A DNA stretch of 64,000 nucleotides, taken from contig JAXGGA010004666.1 in assembly GCA_038373865.1 (NCBI GenBank), forward strand, positions 1-64,000, read 5' to 3'. The translations under genes were made by a program, and so were the position numbers. Position 1 is the first letter of the stretch. Each line of letters starts with the position of its first letter. Shown one piece after another: positions 37,469-48,535 of this stretch. The notes under the pieces are model-generated. The model saw nothing but the letters and a program-made list of their open reading frames with translations, was not told the origin of the DNA and did no database searches. The stretch is from Uloborus plumipes. Its lineage: Eukaryota; Arthropoda; Arachnida; Araneae; Uloboridae.

Positions 37469-37574
37469 CATGCAATATACCGCCAACTCGGTTATTCCAC
37501 CCAAAGATTGAAGTTTCGTCCTTATTATGGACTCATCAGTCTGGAATAGAGATCAGTCGAGTTGGAGGCATTTT
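37469..37574. repeat. Interspersed foldback repeat, copy 3
   Basis: 'catgcaatataccgccaact' with 'cggttattcca' at the left pairs imperfectly with 'gtcgagttggaggcattttt' near 37556-37575. Related to the blocks at 4191 and 24047. Confidence 0.5.
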
Positions 37575-38519
37575 TCTCTTAAAGAAGCTAAGAGTGCCAA
37601 AAAAAAACTGGTAGTTAATATAGAATTAGCACATCAACGAGAGGTTGAAGCAATGGTACGGCATAGGAGAGTTTTTGGTCTCTAATACATTTTTTTAATA
37701 CCAACGCATAAAAAAAAAAAAAAACTAGCATAGGCACTGAGAAGCAATGATTTGTAAAGGGACTTCGAGTTCGAGTAAAACACGTACTAAATTCAAATCT
37801 TTAGTAAGTTTTCATTGAAAAAAATTTCTAAAACGGCACCAGCACATCCATTATCCGAAACAATGAGATACTTCTACCATTTCTACCGGTCGTCTCCAAA
37901 TTTTAAATATTTACACCCTTTGCTTCTCAGTATCTCAGATGTTAAAGATAGAATTTCTCTCTGCAAAATTTGAAGCCCAGAACTTTAGAAATGAACGCAA
38001 TTCAAGTGAATATTATTTAAACAGGAAAGCAAAGAATGAAATGTTTTTTAAAATGAACGCTTAATGGGAAAAAATAGAGAGAGAGGGAGAGAAAATTCAG
38101 TAGCGTGCTTTTGTTGTTACATGAAATATTCCGCCGATCAAATAACGATAGAGAAAATTAGTTTCGCTTTCACTCTTTTTGTCAAAGTGGAATCGTTTAT
38201 TTCAAAAGCCAATCAATCGACAAAACCTCCAAATTAAAGAAAATATTGTAGCATCACATTAAATTATTTTATCACGATTACAATACTTTTGACTAAAAGA
38301 AATGTATCAAAATATTAATATATTTCCCTTTAAATTATTACAGACCTGGTCAAAAAAAACTTTAAATAAGGGTAAAAATGTCTCTTCGCACTTTTAGATC
38401 TTGGCGCTAGACTGGTTTTTGAAATAAACGGTGCAATTTCACAACACAAAAATACTTCGGAATTTTCACGATCTCTACGTTTTTACCAAACTGTTAACTT
38501 GAAGACCAGGAAAATAACT
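37575..38519. other. AT-rich intergenic DNA, nothing recognised
   Basis: A-run at 37709-37723; otherwise no signal. Confidence 0.5.
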
Positions 38520-38765
38520 GTTGCCATACGTTGGCATTAAATAAGATGGAGAACAACGCAGATATTAGTAGGCGGGGTTGCTTAGAATGTCAGTGTGATT
38601 TATTGAGCTTTCGTCGAAATGTCCGTAACTTTTTAAGAGTGCTTGCTCGCCGAGTGCAAACAACGTTAACGTCTTCTCCTGGCCAGTCGCTTGACTGCAT
38701 TCCATTAGTTACCGTTTCGTTCGAATTACGTCACTAAGCTTGGCAAGTTATCGCCGACGGCGACC
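38520..38765. other. GC-elevated non-coding island
   Basis: About 245 bp less AT-rich than its surroundings, with 'gtgatttattgagc', 'cgaattacgtcac' and 'cgccgacggcgacc'. A 68-codon ORF (38531-38737) without a recognised domain lies inside. Candidate regulatory DNA at best. Confidence 0.22.
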
Positions 38766-39905
38766 AACTTTTGTATTTTTCGAATTTGCTTTCTTTTATA
38801 CATTGTTTTTCATTAACGTTGAATTGGGGTTACACGAGCAAGAGCTTTGTGATTTATTCGAAAAAAAAAAATCTTAACAAAATAACAAATTGCTATTACT
38901 GGGAGGCAGATAACTCTCCCCTCGATTTTGTCTGCCTGCAATATTGCCTAGTATGGATGTGACATAATTGAGTGATTTAATGTTTGATATAGAAATACCA
39001 GATGTCAATTTTATATAACTGCGGAGGGGGGGGGGATCTCTGCTTTTATTCCTTTTTTACTCTTCATGCTCACAGCTACAGAAACAATATTAATTATCCC
39101 CTTCATCGCTTTTCTTTTTTACGTAAAAATAACAAGAAGTTCTGTCAAGAACTAAACGAGCCTACTTTCCCGTACATCGACATTCTCGCCATCTGATCAT
39201 TATGCTCTTGATTATCTGAGGCTGAAAATTATGTCAAACATACCTTTTTAGCACTTAGAGCTGATTTCGAAAAGCAAAATATACCCCTCTAGACACGTAA
39301 AAAGTAATTAACGAATAAATAAAGTTTTGTCGCACCTTTTAAAGAGTGTAACTGTTACAGTTCCTCCGTAGAAAAAATCCTCCATCATTTTCAAAAAAAA
39401 AAAAAATAATAATAATAAAATAAATAAATAAATAAATAAAAGTACAAAGAGCATCAAAACTCATTTTATCAAAGAAAGAAAAAAAAAAAAAAACGAAAAA
39501 AAAAAACTCGTCCGTTAATAAAATGTCTCGAATTTCACTTTTAATCCGTTGCCAGTTGTTAAATATAAACAAAGAATAAAATTTTCTCGTTTTGTTTTGT
39601 TACAAAAAAAATCGTCTGCCAAAAAAAAAATAATAATAATAAATAAAATAAAACAAATGAATAAATAAACAAAAAATCGTCTGCACAGTCAGTCATTTTT
39701 TTTCTGAACCTGCATTTCCGCCATGTTTGCGGAGTCGGAGTCGGAATCAGAGTCCTCACAGAAGAATTCTCAGAAAAGTACTTTACAAACATTACTTATC
39801 AAAACCATTTTCATACAAAGTTAGTTTGAAGGAGATCCGACTTTAAGTTCAGGATCAACATTCAACTTAAATTCCCCGTAGACGCTAATGTTAATTTTTT
39901 TTTTC
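38766..39905. other. Low-complexity intergenic DNA
   Basis: (AAT)n and (AAAT)n tracts at 39390-39445 and 39620-39675 with A-runs between. These account for the Phe-rich minus-strand ORFs here. A G9 run lies at 39026-39034. Confidence 0.6.
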
Positions 39906-40630
39906 TGAACGGTTCAATATTGAACGAAAAATTGTTCAAATTGAAAAATCAAATATGGGAATGTATGGGAAAGCCTCTCCGAGATCTTTCAAACAAAAAA
40001 AGTTTATTCCATTCGGACGGTTCACTCAAAAGTTATTAGGTGGGGAAAGGTTGCTTGAACGGTGCAATGTTGAACGAAAAAATGCTCAAATGGAAAATTT
40101 AAATACGGTAATGAAGTATCCTTGTTGAGATCCTTCGAACAAAAAGAAAAGTTTATTTAAATCGGACTGTTCACTCAAAAGTTATTAGGTGGAGAAAGGT
40201 TGCTTGAACGGTTCAATGTTGAACCAAACATGCTCAAATTGAAAATTTAAATACGGTAATAAAGTATCCTTGCCGAGATGCTTCGAACAAAAAAAAGTTT
40301 GTTTAAATCGGACTGTTCATTCAAAAGTTATTAGGGGTGACAGCTTGTTTGAACGGTTCAATGTTGAACGAAAAATTGTTCAAATCGAAAATGTAGATAC
40401 GGGAATGAAGTATCCTTGAAAAGATCTTTCGAACAAAAAAAAGTTTGTTCAAATCGGACTGTTCATTCAAAAGTTAGTATCGCGGAACCGGTTATTTGAA
40501 TGGCTCAAAGTTGAACCAAAAATTGTTCATATCAAAAAATTAATATGGGAATGAGCTGTACTCGCCGAGATCTTTCCAACAAAAAAAAGTTTGTCCAAAT
40601 CGGAATGTTCATTCAAAAGTTATTATGGGG
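39906..40630. repeat. Tandem array of five ~147-bp units
   Basis: Units start at 39906, 40056, 40205, 40350 and 40497 with 'tgaacggttcaatgttgaac' or close variants, giving periods of 145-150 bp. Each unit also carries 'cgagatctttcgaacaaaaa' and 'aaatcggactgttcattcaa' followed by 'aagttatta'. Neighbouring units differ by scattered substitutions. The last phrase resembles arthropod LINE/Helitron tail sequence, but no coding is present. Confidence 0.9.
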
Positions 40631-40631
40631 G

Positions 40632-40680
40632 GACAGACAGACCGACCGACCGACAGACCGACCGACGGACCGACCGACAC
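40632..40680. repeat. (GACC/GACA)n tetranucleotide tract
   Basis: About twelve GACA/GACC/GACG units directly after the fifth 147-bp unit. It creates the artificial Thr-Asp-Arg-Pro peptide of overlapping ORFs. Confidence 0.9.
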
Positions 40681-40756
40681 AAAAATTCCCCATCTCAATA
40701 CCCTACTTTCAAATTTTTAATTTTTCGATCTTCATTTTACCTTTTTATTTTTTTAA

Positions 40757-40830
40757 CTTGGCGATATTTTTTGGACTTGGCGATATTTTTTTAACTTGGC
40801 GATATTTTTTGGACTTGGCGATATTTTTTA
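40757..40830. repeat. Four tandem ~19-bp units
   Basis: 'cttggcgatattttttgga' repeated four times, alternating 'ttaa' and 'tgga' spacers, so the higher-order period is about 38 bp. Confidence 0.9.
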
Positions 40831-42260
40831 GATGCATTAAGCTACTTTTAATACTTTTTTCGTCTTTCTTTTAATTTTAACGGGAAAGTAGGCTAAAAAT
40901 GGACATCTTAGACCTTAGTAGAAAAACATTTATATGGAGCTGATGTTTTAGCTGTATAGTAATTAAATTTCCTTACATGGTGGATGATTGTGCATTAAAA
41001 AATAACACAGGGAAATTATTGTTATTATTTTAACGCATGGTGTATATTAGGGTGGTTTGATTTCGACCCTAGTTTTGAATATATCTATATTTTTTGCCTG
41101 TGTTGTAAATTCTTCACGTTTATCTGTATCTTTCGTGAACTTTATGTAGGATAAAGTCACCCAATATGACGGTACTTCCTGAATTGAGGTAGCTATGTAT
41201 CTTTTTATACATGCATCCGACATTCCGACGTTTATTGGGAATGTCGGAATTAGTTGTCAAATCGTTCTTTTTCTATGTTGTGGCTTAAAACAGTGGTCGG
41301 AGCTACATTTGAGGAGCTTCTAGGTGTGTAATTGCTTTGCAGTTCCGATTTTGTTTTACTGTGCTACAGGTTCAACGTTATCTTCATTGAAAACTATCAA
41401 CTTTAAAAACTATCATTTCTTCTGTATTAACGTTCATCACGAGGATGATTTTTTATTTATTTATTCAGTTTAAGCATAATTTAGACAAGTGACGAAAAAT
41501 GAAAATCAGATCAGAGACGCGCGCAATATGAGAGAGGGCGCAATATCGAGCAAAATACGCTATAATAGGCGAAGCAAGTTTATTTTTCCCCAGAAAAGGA
41601 AAAATAGAGAAGAGAAAGCGAGGAAGAAAATAAGTTATCTACAAATAATTATAGGTTACTCCTTTTTAAAAATGCCTCAAATAAACATATATACAGCATG
41701 GGTAATCGAAGAGCGACACCATTTGCTTGAAGCGCAAATGATTGATTTATGAAATGCAAACAGGGGATTTTTAATATTATTTTTGCAGTACCCCGTAATA
41801 GGGACATCACGGGTAAAAAAAAAAAAAAAACGTTGTCCCGATTTTCTAAAAAATAAAATTCATTGCTGAAATTCTTGGTCAAAGCTTTTAAATTGAAATG
41901 GTCCTCAGAATACTGAATTTTATTTTAAGCTCAATACTATTAACTGTTTTCTTAATAAATATAATTTCTAGTGATAAAAACAAAAGGTACTCCGTATTCA
42001 GTCCTTCTGCACTATAACTGCATCAAAAAATGAGTAACATTTTATGTAACGGAAGGCAGACAAGACCGCAAAAGGAATATGAATTGAAGCTCCAAATATT
42101 CTTGTAAATGTAAATAATATGTGAAATACATAATAGGATGATAACTCAACAGAGTGTAAATTGTTTTGGCATTAGAAGTAAATGGTAAAGAATGAGGGGG
42201 GGGGTACGATGTCTTGTTTACCCTTTCAGTAATCAGATTCTATGGCATTTTATACTTATG
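40831..42260. other. AT-rich intergenic DNA, nothing recognised
   Basis: Short ORFs on both strands without motifs; A-run at 41816-41830. 'cattccgacgtttattgggaatgtcgg' near 41222 is a small inverted repeat. Confidence 0.45.
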
Positions 42261-42680
42261 AAATTTTTATTCTGTTCCAGAAAAACCTTCGGCAACTGCA
42301 ACAACCGCAAGGCAGATCCATTTTCAGCATATGGCGAGAGTGTGACGATAAAAACGGCTGCCTGCTCTCGAAAATCTATTCTACGGAGTTCTGGTAATTG
42401 GCCGGAGCGATTGTCGGGTTTGGACTCTGAAAGCTACTTATGTCTCCATGGAACTCAAAGCCACTGGACAGTGCCTCGTGCCGAAGATGACCCCCCGAGG
42501 AGAGCAGCTGGTGGTTTTTATGAAGAAGAGACACTTCGCTGCGGTACTTGCTGCCTGGCTAGTTATGAACAGATGCGGATGGACCGCCAAAGATGAAATT
42601 ATTCCAGCCACCAAGTTTCATCCTCAATCGCTTATTTGGCAGAGAAATGTCAGAAAGCTACTGCAAATGTTTGTATAATA
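42261..42680 (+). other. GC-elevated island, possible exon relic
   Basis: Preceded by a pyrimidine-rich run ending in CAG ('tttttattctgttccag', 42266-42282), like a splice acceptor. All three plus frames stay open for long parts. One frame holds a Cys-containing peptide (FSIWRECDDKNGCLLSKIY) followed by a GTAATT that could be a donor at about 42392. A second frame runs about 107 codons to a stop at 42678. I recognise no family, and the two frames do not join convincingly. Either a decayed exon or conserved non-coding DNA. Confidence 0.25.
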
Positions 42681-43689
42681 CAGCAATTTTTCGCCTAAAA
42701 TCATATGTGGACTATAACGCCCCCTTCTTGGTTTCTAAAATAACGGGTTTTTTTTCAAAAAGACTCATTTTCAGTTGACAAAAGTATCTTGAAGATCTTA
42801 GGTCGAGATGGAAGAACATGCTTTAGAGCAAGGGTCAGCAAGTGATTATAGTTGAGATCCGGATGTTTTAAAAAAAAATTATCGATGTTAAAAAAAAAAA
42901 TAAATAAATAAAACTCATATTGTATACTAACCTTTAAAAAATTAATCCGTCACTTAAAAAAGTGATACAAGTGATACCTAAATATGTTTTCACCTACATA
43001 ATTAGAAAAACTTTGTTTTATTAATTTATTTTTTAAAAACGTTTCTGACCATTCTGTTCTTGACCTTTCGTGTGAACTGATGCTTTCTTTATAGCCTCAT
43101 AAAAGCTGATAGAAAGCCCAGTACACTAGGTTTCAGCTACACGAAGAGAAGTCATCTAGCCTGTTAGACCTTGAATCTTAGTAAATATTTCTTATTTTTA
43201 CGCGATTGTCACTTTAAAAAAAAGAATCCCTTGCAAGACTTATTGTTCTTTAAGTATTACGCAAGCTCCTTTTGATCAGTGATATTTGAAGTATCATTAG
43301 CAACTTTACGGTCACTTCTGAAGCTTTTTCCCCCCAATATATTGAATGTCATTTCTTTGCCTTTGGGCATTCAAGTGGAAATTTAGTATAAAAATAGCCC
43401 AAAAAGGATTCTACCTAACTCTATTATTAAATAGATGAATAATAAAATATCGAAAAGTAAAAGCAAAATTAAAGAAGGAAAATAAAAATAAATCAAATAA
43501 GGTCAAAACAATCAGATGGATGATTAGAACAGTTCAGAATAGAGAAACAGCAATTTTAGTCGAAGATATTGCAATGCACATTACTCATTTTTGCTTCAGG
43601 CAACGATTAAGAAGTTGTTCCACCAACTACAGAGCATGTATAATAAAAGCTAATAAAAATGGATTTATTTTGATCAGTTTTCTGCCTAT
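42681..43689. other. AT-rich intergenic DNA, possible hAT end fragment
   Basis: 'agcaagggtcagcaagtgat' at 42829 recalls the CAGGGGTCxGCAA end of some hAT elements, but no partner end was found. Otherwise nothing. Confidence 0.3.
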
Positions 43690-43920
43690 GGAGCCAACTA
43701 ACCAACTGATCTCGTTCCCTGCAGGTACCGCTGGCAACGTAAGGAAACCCGTTGTACGGTTGTCCTCAAGTTCAATCCTTTCTCCATACAGCTTATAGTG
43801 ACCACAGGTTACGGCAACCCTCCGATCGTCTGATGGGCAGATGACACGAGATGACCTCTCGGTGTGCGGTGCGGGGTTACTGACAAAAGACGATGGGGTC
43901 AGCTGGCATTGAAATGCATT
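43690..43920 (+). other. GC-elevated island, possible exon relic
   Basis: 'ctcgttccctgcag' at 43711-43724 resembles a splice acceptor. The following plus frame stays open for 36 codons, starting YRWQRKETRCTVVLKFNPFS, to a stop near 43834. An overlapping 92-codon ORF in another frame starts in AT-rich DNA. No family recognised. The block is too short to decide between exon and non-coding. Confidence 0.22.
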
Positions 43921-44959
43921 TTAACAGACAAATATCTTAAAAGACCACAGAAGATAACTCTCGCCCGCTGAGGCTTTGTGGTGGATACGTTCCGCGCAAA
44001 GCATGTTTCCCAAATAGGAAACAGTTTACTTTTCGGTAAATTTTACCCGAGATTGTGCACTTCAAACAAAGTTGCCGAAAAGCTGTGGGAGGAATGTTTT
44101 TGCTTCGGAGGTTGCAGCAGGAAATTTGGAACACGTAAAAGATTATTTTCTTGAAAATCTTTAAGTTACAGAGAATACCATCATTAGTCCTAACCTAAAC
44201 TATAGGAAATTTTGACTATCCTTGTAAAACACATCGAAAATAAAAACTACGGGAAAATCATTGTTATCAAGGAATCAATAATTAGAGTATACAGCTTTGA
44301 TTTAACAATTTTCTTTGATAATGATGGATATTTCTTCGTATTTGACTACAATGGTTTTTAGATTAAAGTACTCTCAATTTAACGATAGCCCTTTCTGAAA
44401 TTTTTTTTAGATTCTCCAACATCTACCAATTTGAATCTGTTGGTTCAAATCAGATAAAAAAAATTGGCCAACTTCCAGAAGTTATTTTTTATTGTTGTTA
44501 TTATAATTTCTACGCATTATTATTGGATGAAACTTAAAGGTCGACCATTTAAACACTTTTTCTTTGAATGACCAAACCTTATTGTAATTCTTATCTTCTA
44601 CTTTTTGAGTCGTTGGACTTTGTAAAGGGGGGGGGGGAGGCAGACCAATATAATAACTGAACAATTATTTGTCAAACATTTTTAAGAATATAAGTTAGCA
44701 AAATACATGTCTTTTGAAACTCATGAAGAAAAATAGGCAACTTTTTATGTAACGAAACAAAACGACTAGAAAATGTACCGTGATTTATTTATTTTAAGTG
44801 ACATCATCAAACTTTGGTTTTATATATATAGATAGAAATAAATTTTTTAGAAAAATATACTAGATTGCGTCACAACTGAGGGTAGCAGCTATCTGGAAAC
44901 GTAATAAGTTAGGTACAAATTGACCTTGATTTCTACAACGCAGCTACTGTACACTACAG
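43921..44959. other. AT-rich intergenic DNA with a possible Helitron head
   Basis: At 44832 the minus strand reads A|TCTATATATATAAAACCAAAG, like a Helitron 5' end, but no CTAG end with hairpin was found to its left. A G10 run lies at 44627-44636. Nothing else. Confidence 0.3.
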
Positions 44960-45290
44960 AACCCAATCAGTGGCGAATTTCAAAAGCCACTAATTGCCAC
45001 TTTCTCACGCTTCCGAGCCTCTTAACAGGGCCGAGAGAACTCGGGTAATTTGTCAGTAGCACGTGGCTATGAGCAACCTCGACCTGGGCAGGTCAAAAGA
45101 GGCCGGCGCTCATTAGAGGCCTGACCGCCCTCCTCCTAAGTATCCTTTTACATCCAAACAATGGCCACAAAATGAGGATGGCGCGCCAGCCCCCTAGTTT
45201 TATCACGAACCGCGGAATCGCTAAGGTGCAGTGATTGAGCGATTCAATTGGCGATTAGGGGTGAACGGGGAAGATTAGTAGCAGATGACT
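44960..45290. other. GC-elevated non-coding island with a GACCTG palindrome
   Basis: Highest sustained GC in the window, with no open frame of note. Contains CACGTG overlapping 45060, the palindrome GACCTGGGCAGGTC at about 45080, two GAGGCC copies and 'gaaccgcggaatcgc'. Candidate regulatory element of a gene outside the window; function is inference. Confidence 0.35.
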
Positions 45291-45985
45291 ACGGATTTGA
45301 TGGTGCAGAGTGGAAGTAGATTTTTAGGCTGTCATAAAATAGAATAAAAGTGTCTAAATGTGCCACTAAAGTTCAGTCTCATATTTTATTTTATTTTTTA
45401 AATTCATCATTTTGTGAATTTAGGAATGTTTTTGAGTAATCAAAAAGATTGCCTATTAATCTTACTTAGACCTCAGATGGTGTAAAAAGTAAATAATTGC
45501 TTTTGTGATTGGTCGAAGTAATCAGATGACGAAGAATTGAGTAATCTTTCACTGTTACGTGACTCTTCACCTCAGTTGAATATTGAGTTGAAAAATTGAC
45601 GAATCTATACCCAGTTATTTGCATTATTTAATAACCGTGAACTTTCAGTTTGGAAGTTATTTTTGAAGCTGTTGAAAATGCTCTTCCTAAATTGTGACAT
45701 TTTATTCAATATTGTTAAATGATGTTGCGAAGCTTAAAGATAGATTTTTCAAACACTTAGAAATTTTATTTTTCAGTTTTGATGCCGCACTGTTTTGATT
45801 GAAATAATTCATATTACATCCCATATCTAACGCGTCTCAAAATGACCTTAAATGGCAGGATAACTTTGTACCAGGCTAAGAATTCTTAAATAGTTTTTAA
45901 ATAATTACTATTTCTAAATTTTGAATGGTTTAAAAAAACCTAAGTAACTTTTCTTTCGTTTTATAACAACAAATACAAACTGTTG
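45291..45985. other. AT-rich intergenic DNA, nothing recognised
   Basis: No feature identified. Confidence 0.5.
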
Positions 45986-45989
45986 AGAT

Positions 45990-47772
45990 ATGAGTGGTGC
46001 AGACGCGTGCCACAATGTGGCACGGCAGAGTAGTAAGAGTGGCACGCGAAGACTTTTTGAAAAAATTCCAAAATTGAGGAAAAAATGTCGATCTCAAAAA
46101 TATTGATAGAAACTAAAATCTTTAAACTGATAAATGTGACATCATGACGATTAAGTGTCAGGAGGCTGGCTCACAAATTTTCTGAACTACAATATTGCAA
46201 AGTACTTAGTGTTAGATTCGGACATCCAACGAAAGCTGTGACGTTACAGACAATGCTTTGTAAAGCATATTTGTGCTTGTCACGAATGAAAATTTCGATG
46301 CTGCAGAATGGATTCTTGATCTGCAATAGTTTCAGCTACGGGTGATGAAATTTGCAAAAAAAGTTCTCTGCAACTAAAATTAAGAAACCAGATTGGACAA
46401 AATTCGGTATGGTTGTACAACTGAAGACCCTTAAATTGTTTTTGTTACATTACTCAAAACTAATTTGGGAAAAAAACTTCAAAAGTATCATCGAATTATC
46501 TATCACAAACTCCTTGCCAAGGAATGAAACTTTTTCTCTGTTTGTGACCTTGTAGAGTTCACTGTATTAACAAACTGCGAATTAGAGCTCTGAATGTTTT
46601 GTGAACTTTCCCAGGAGAAAGAGGAGAGTATGGCAAGTTACTCCTTCATTGAAATGTGCAATAGCTGTCCAAAGGAAAAATAGTCATAAGATTTTAGAAT
46701 TTTAGGAAGTGTGATTTTTAAAATATCTGGAAGGAAAGCAATGGGGACTTGCTACTTATGAATGAAAAATAGCAATCGAATTTAGCTATGTTATCTCTTA
46801 TTATCCGGCGTTTAAGTAATTTAAATTTAAGATTGTACTAAAAAAAGTTTCCTAAACAAGTATAGGCCATCTACATTCTTTTATGATGAAACTTCAGTTT
46901 CTTTCTCTCTACTTTCGAGAAAAAAGAATAAAACATTAAAAATTAATACTGAAAGTAACAACACAAATTTAGTAATTTTACGATGATATATGGAGAAAAT
47001 TTTACACCTATTTTAAGTATTCATTCAGTGTTAAGTTTGATGATTTTCAGGATGATAAAAAAAATTCTGATCTTTTCACATTCTTTGTCTATTTCTCTGC
47101 AAGACACTACTTGTTACCCTTCTGAAATCCAAATCGGAATTGCTGACCTTTTGCATTGGTCATCAAGAATAAGAGTTTACTTCAACAGAAAGTCATCCAC
47201 GTTATATAGAAATTTGGAAATTTGTACCAACAAAATTTTTTTCACATTTACACACTTTAGAAGTCTGGTGCTGTTGCAGATTTTGTTCAAAATACGCTTC
47301 TAAACAAATATTTTTTGTTATGAATGCAGAAAAATCTAAATACCTTTGAATATTAATTGTTAAAACACTTAAACTTCTTAGGATTCTCAAGAACTAATCC
47401 TAAAATTAAAGACTTGGTAAAAAAGATACAGACTCATAAACCACATTAAGTACATAACCTTATTTTTTAGAATAGAATGTTTGATGTTATTTGTTTCTAT
47501 TTTAAGTATAAGCCAACTGACAGAACCTATAAAAGTGTTTATTAACGATAACTCCAAAGTTCGGACTTGTTTTATCTTCACTATCATTTAGATTTCAATT
47601 GCTCAGATTTACGAGAAAACATGTTTTATTTAGAGAAGAATTACATAGTCAACAAATAACCTATTTTTAACTTTTCAAAAAATTTCAGTTTTTTTGGAAA
47701 AATACAATGTGGCACGCTGAGCTTTTTCTCTCCAAACAGTGGCACTCTCCCTAAAAAGGTTGGCCACCCCTG
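45990..47772 (+). mobile_element. Decayed hAT-like element
   Basis: The right end (reverse complement) reads CAGGGGTGGCCAACCTTTTT with 'agggagagtgccactg' following, a typical hAT terminus. The left side near 45990-46050 has 'agtggtgcagacgcgtgcca' and repeated 'gtggcac' motifs also found inside the right end (47708-47745). In between, a plus frame at 47040-47170 reads YPSEIQIGIADLLHWSS, resembling the late part of ZMYM/SCAND3-type hAT transposases. The rest is broken by stops. The 8-bp duplication is not clear, so boundaries are approximate. Confidence 0.5.
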
Positions 47773-48019
47773 ATATAGTGTAATGCACTTATGGTCCTAT
47801 CTGGTGATAACATGTTCGCTTTTTGAAGTCAATTTCGGCGAACTTTGAAACAGCACCTTTCATGGTCGGAAGTCGAACAAAACCACTGCATTACCAGAGT
47901 GACACTTGAATCACAAGCTGATATATTCAGAAGTCTTGAAAATTTTTAAAAGCATATCATGCATTATGCGTACGTCAAAAAAAGAAAAAATCTTCGTGGA
48001 AAAGTATTTTTTTTGCTTG
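47773..48019. other. AT-rich intergenic DNA, nothing recognised
   Basis: Short spacer without a signal. Confidence 0.4.
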
Positions 48020-48375
48020 AAATTTATCTAAGGGGCAAATTATGTCCAATCTTTTTACCCTTTGAGACAACGACCAAAGAAGTCACAAAAATAGACGATT
48101 TCCTGCCGTACATTTCTTCTGTGCCCTGCGCATACATTAGAGAGGTCCTGCGAACCGTCGCACTTCCTGAAGTGGTCGAAGAATAATCGAGTCTGACGAC
48201 CCACTGTGGAGAAAATGAGAGGCTGACAAAACTCTCCGGTGCTAAATAACCATTCCTTACTTCGAGGGGAAGTTGAAAAACTGCCGTCGCACGTCGAATG
48301 GTTATAATACAGTCGCAAGCGCATCCAGCTAATTTAGACCTTGAACAAGGTAGCTTTCGCCCCCCCCACCCCGCC
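48020..48375. other. GC-elevated island, ORFs on both strands
   Basis: A 75-codon plus frame (47959-48186) and two minus frames (up to 154 codons, 48024-48488) overlap. None has a recognised domain or convincing splice context. It ends in a C-rich run at 48360-48380. Unassigned. Confidence 0.25.
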
Positions 48376-48535
48376 CCCTGGAAAATTTTTATGAGATGGA
48401 CATTCTGCAATTGAGCAGAAGAAGAATTAAAAATAAGAACAAAATGAATTTGGCAACAAATTAAAACATTACTGTTATTTTTTTGCAAACGAAACTAGTA
48501 CATATACTTCTTCAAAGAAAGGTCAATTGAATATA

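Noticed and set aside
40545..40874. ORFs with a TDRPTDRP repeat peptide
   Set aside because: They are translations of the GACC tetranucleotide tract and the 19-bp tandem units.
44832..44880. Complete Helitron near 44.8 kb
   Set aside because: The 5' head is suggestive, but no hairpin with CTAG end lies within the preceding kilobases.
48024..48488. 154-codon minus-strand ORF
   Set aside because: Three frames are open over the same GC island and none has a recognisable protein family.
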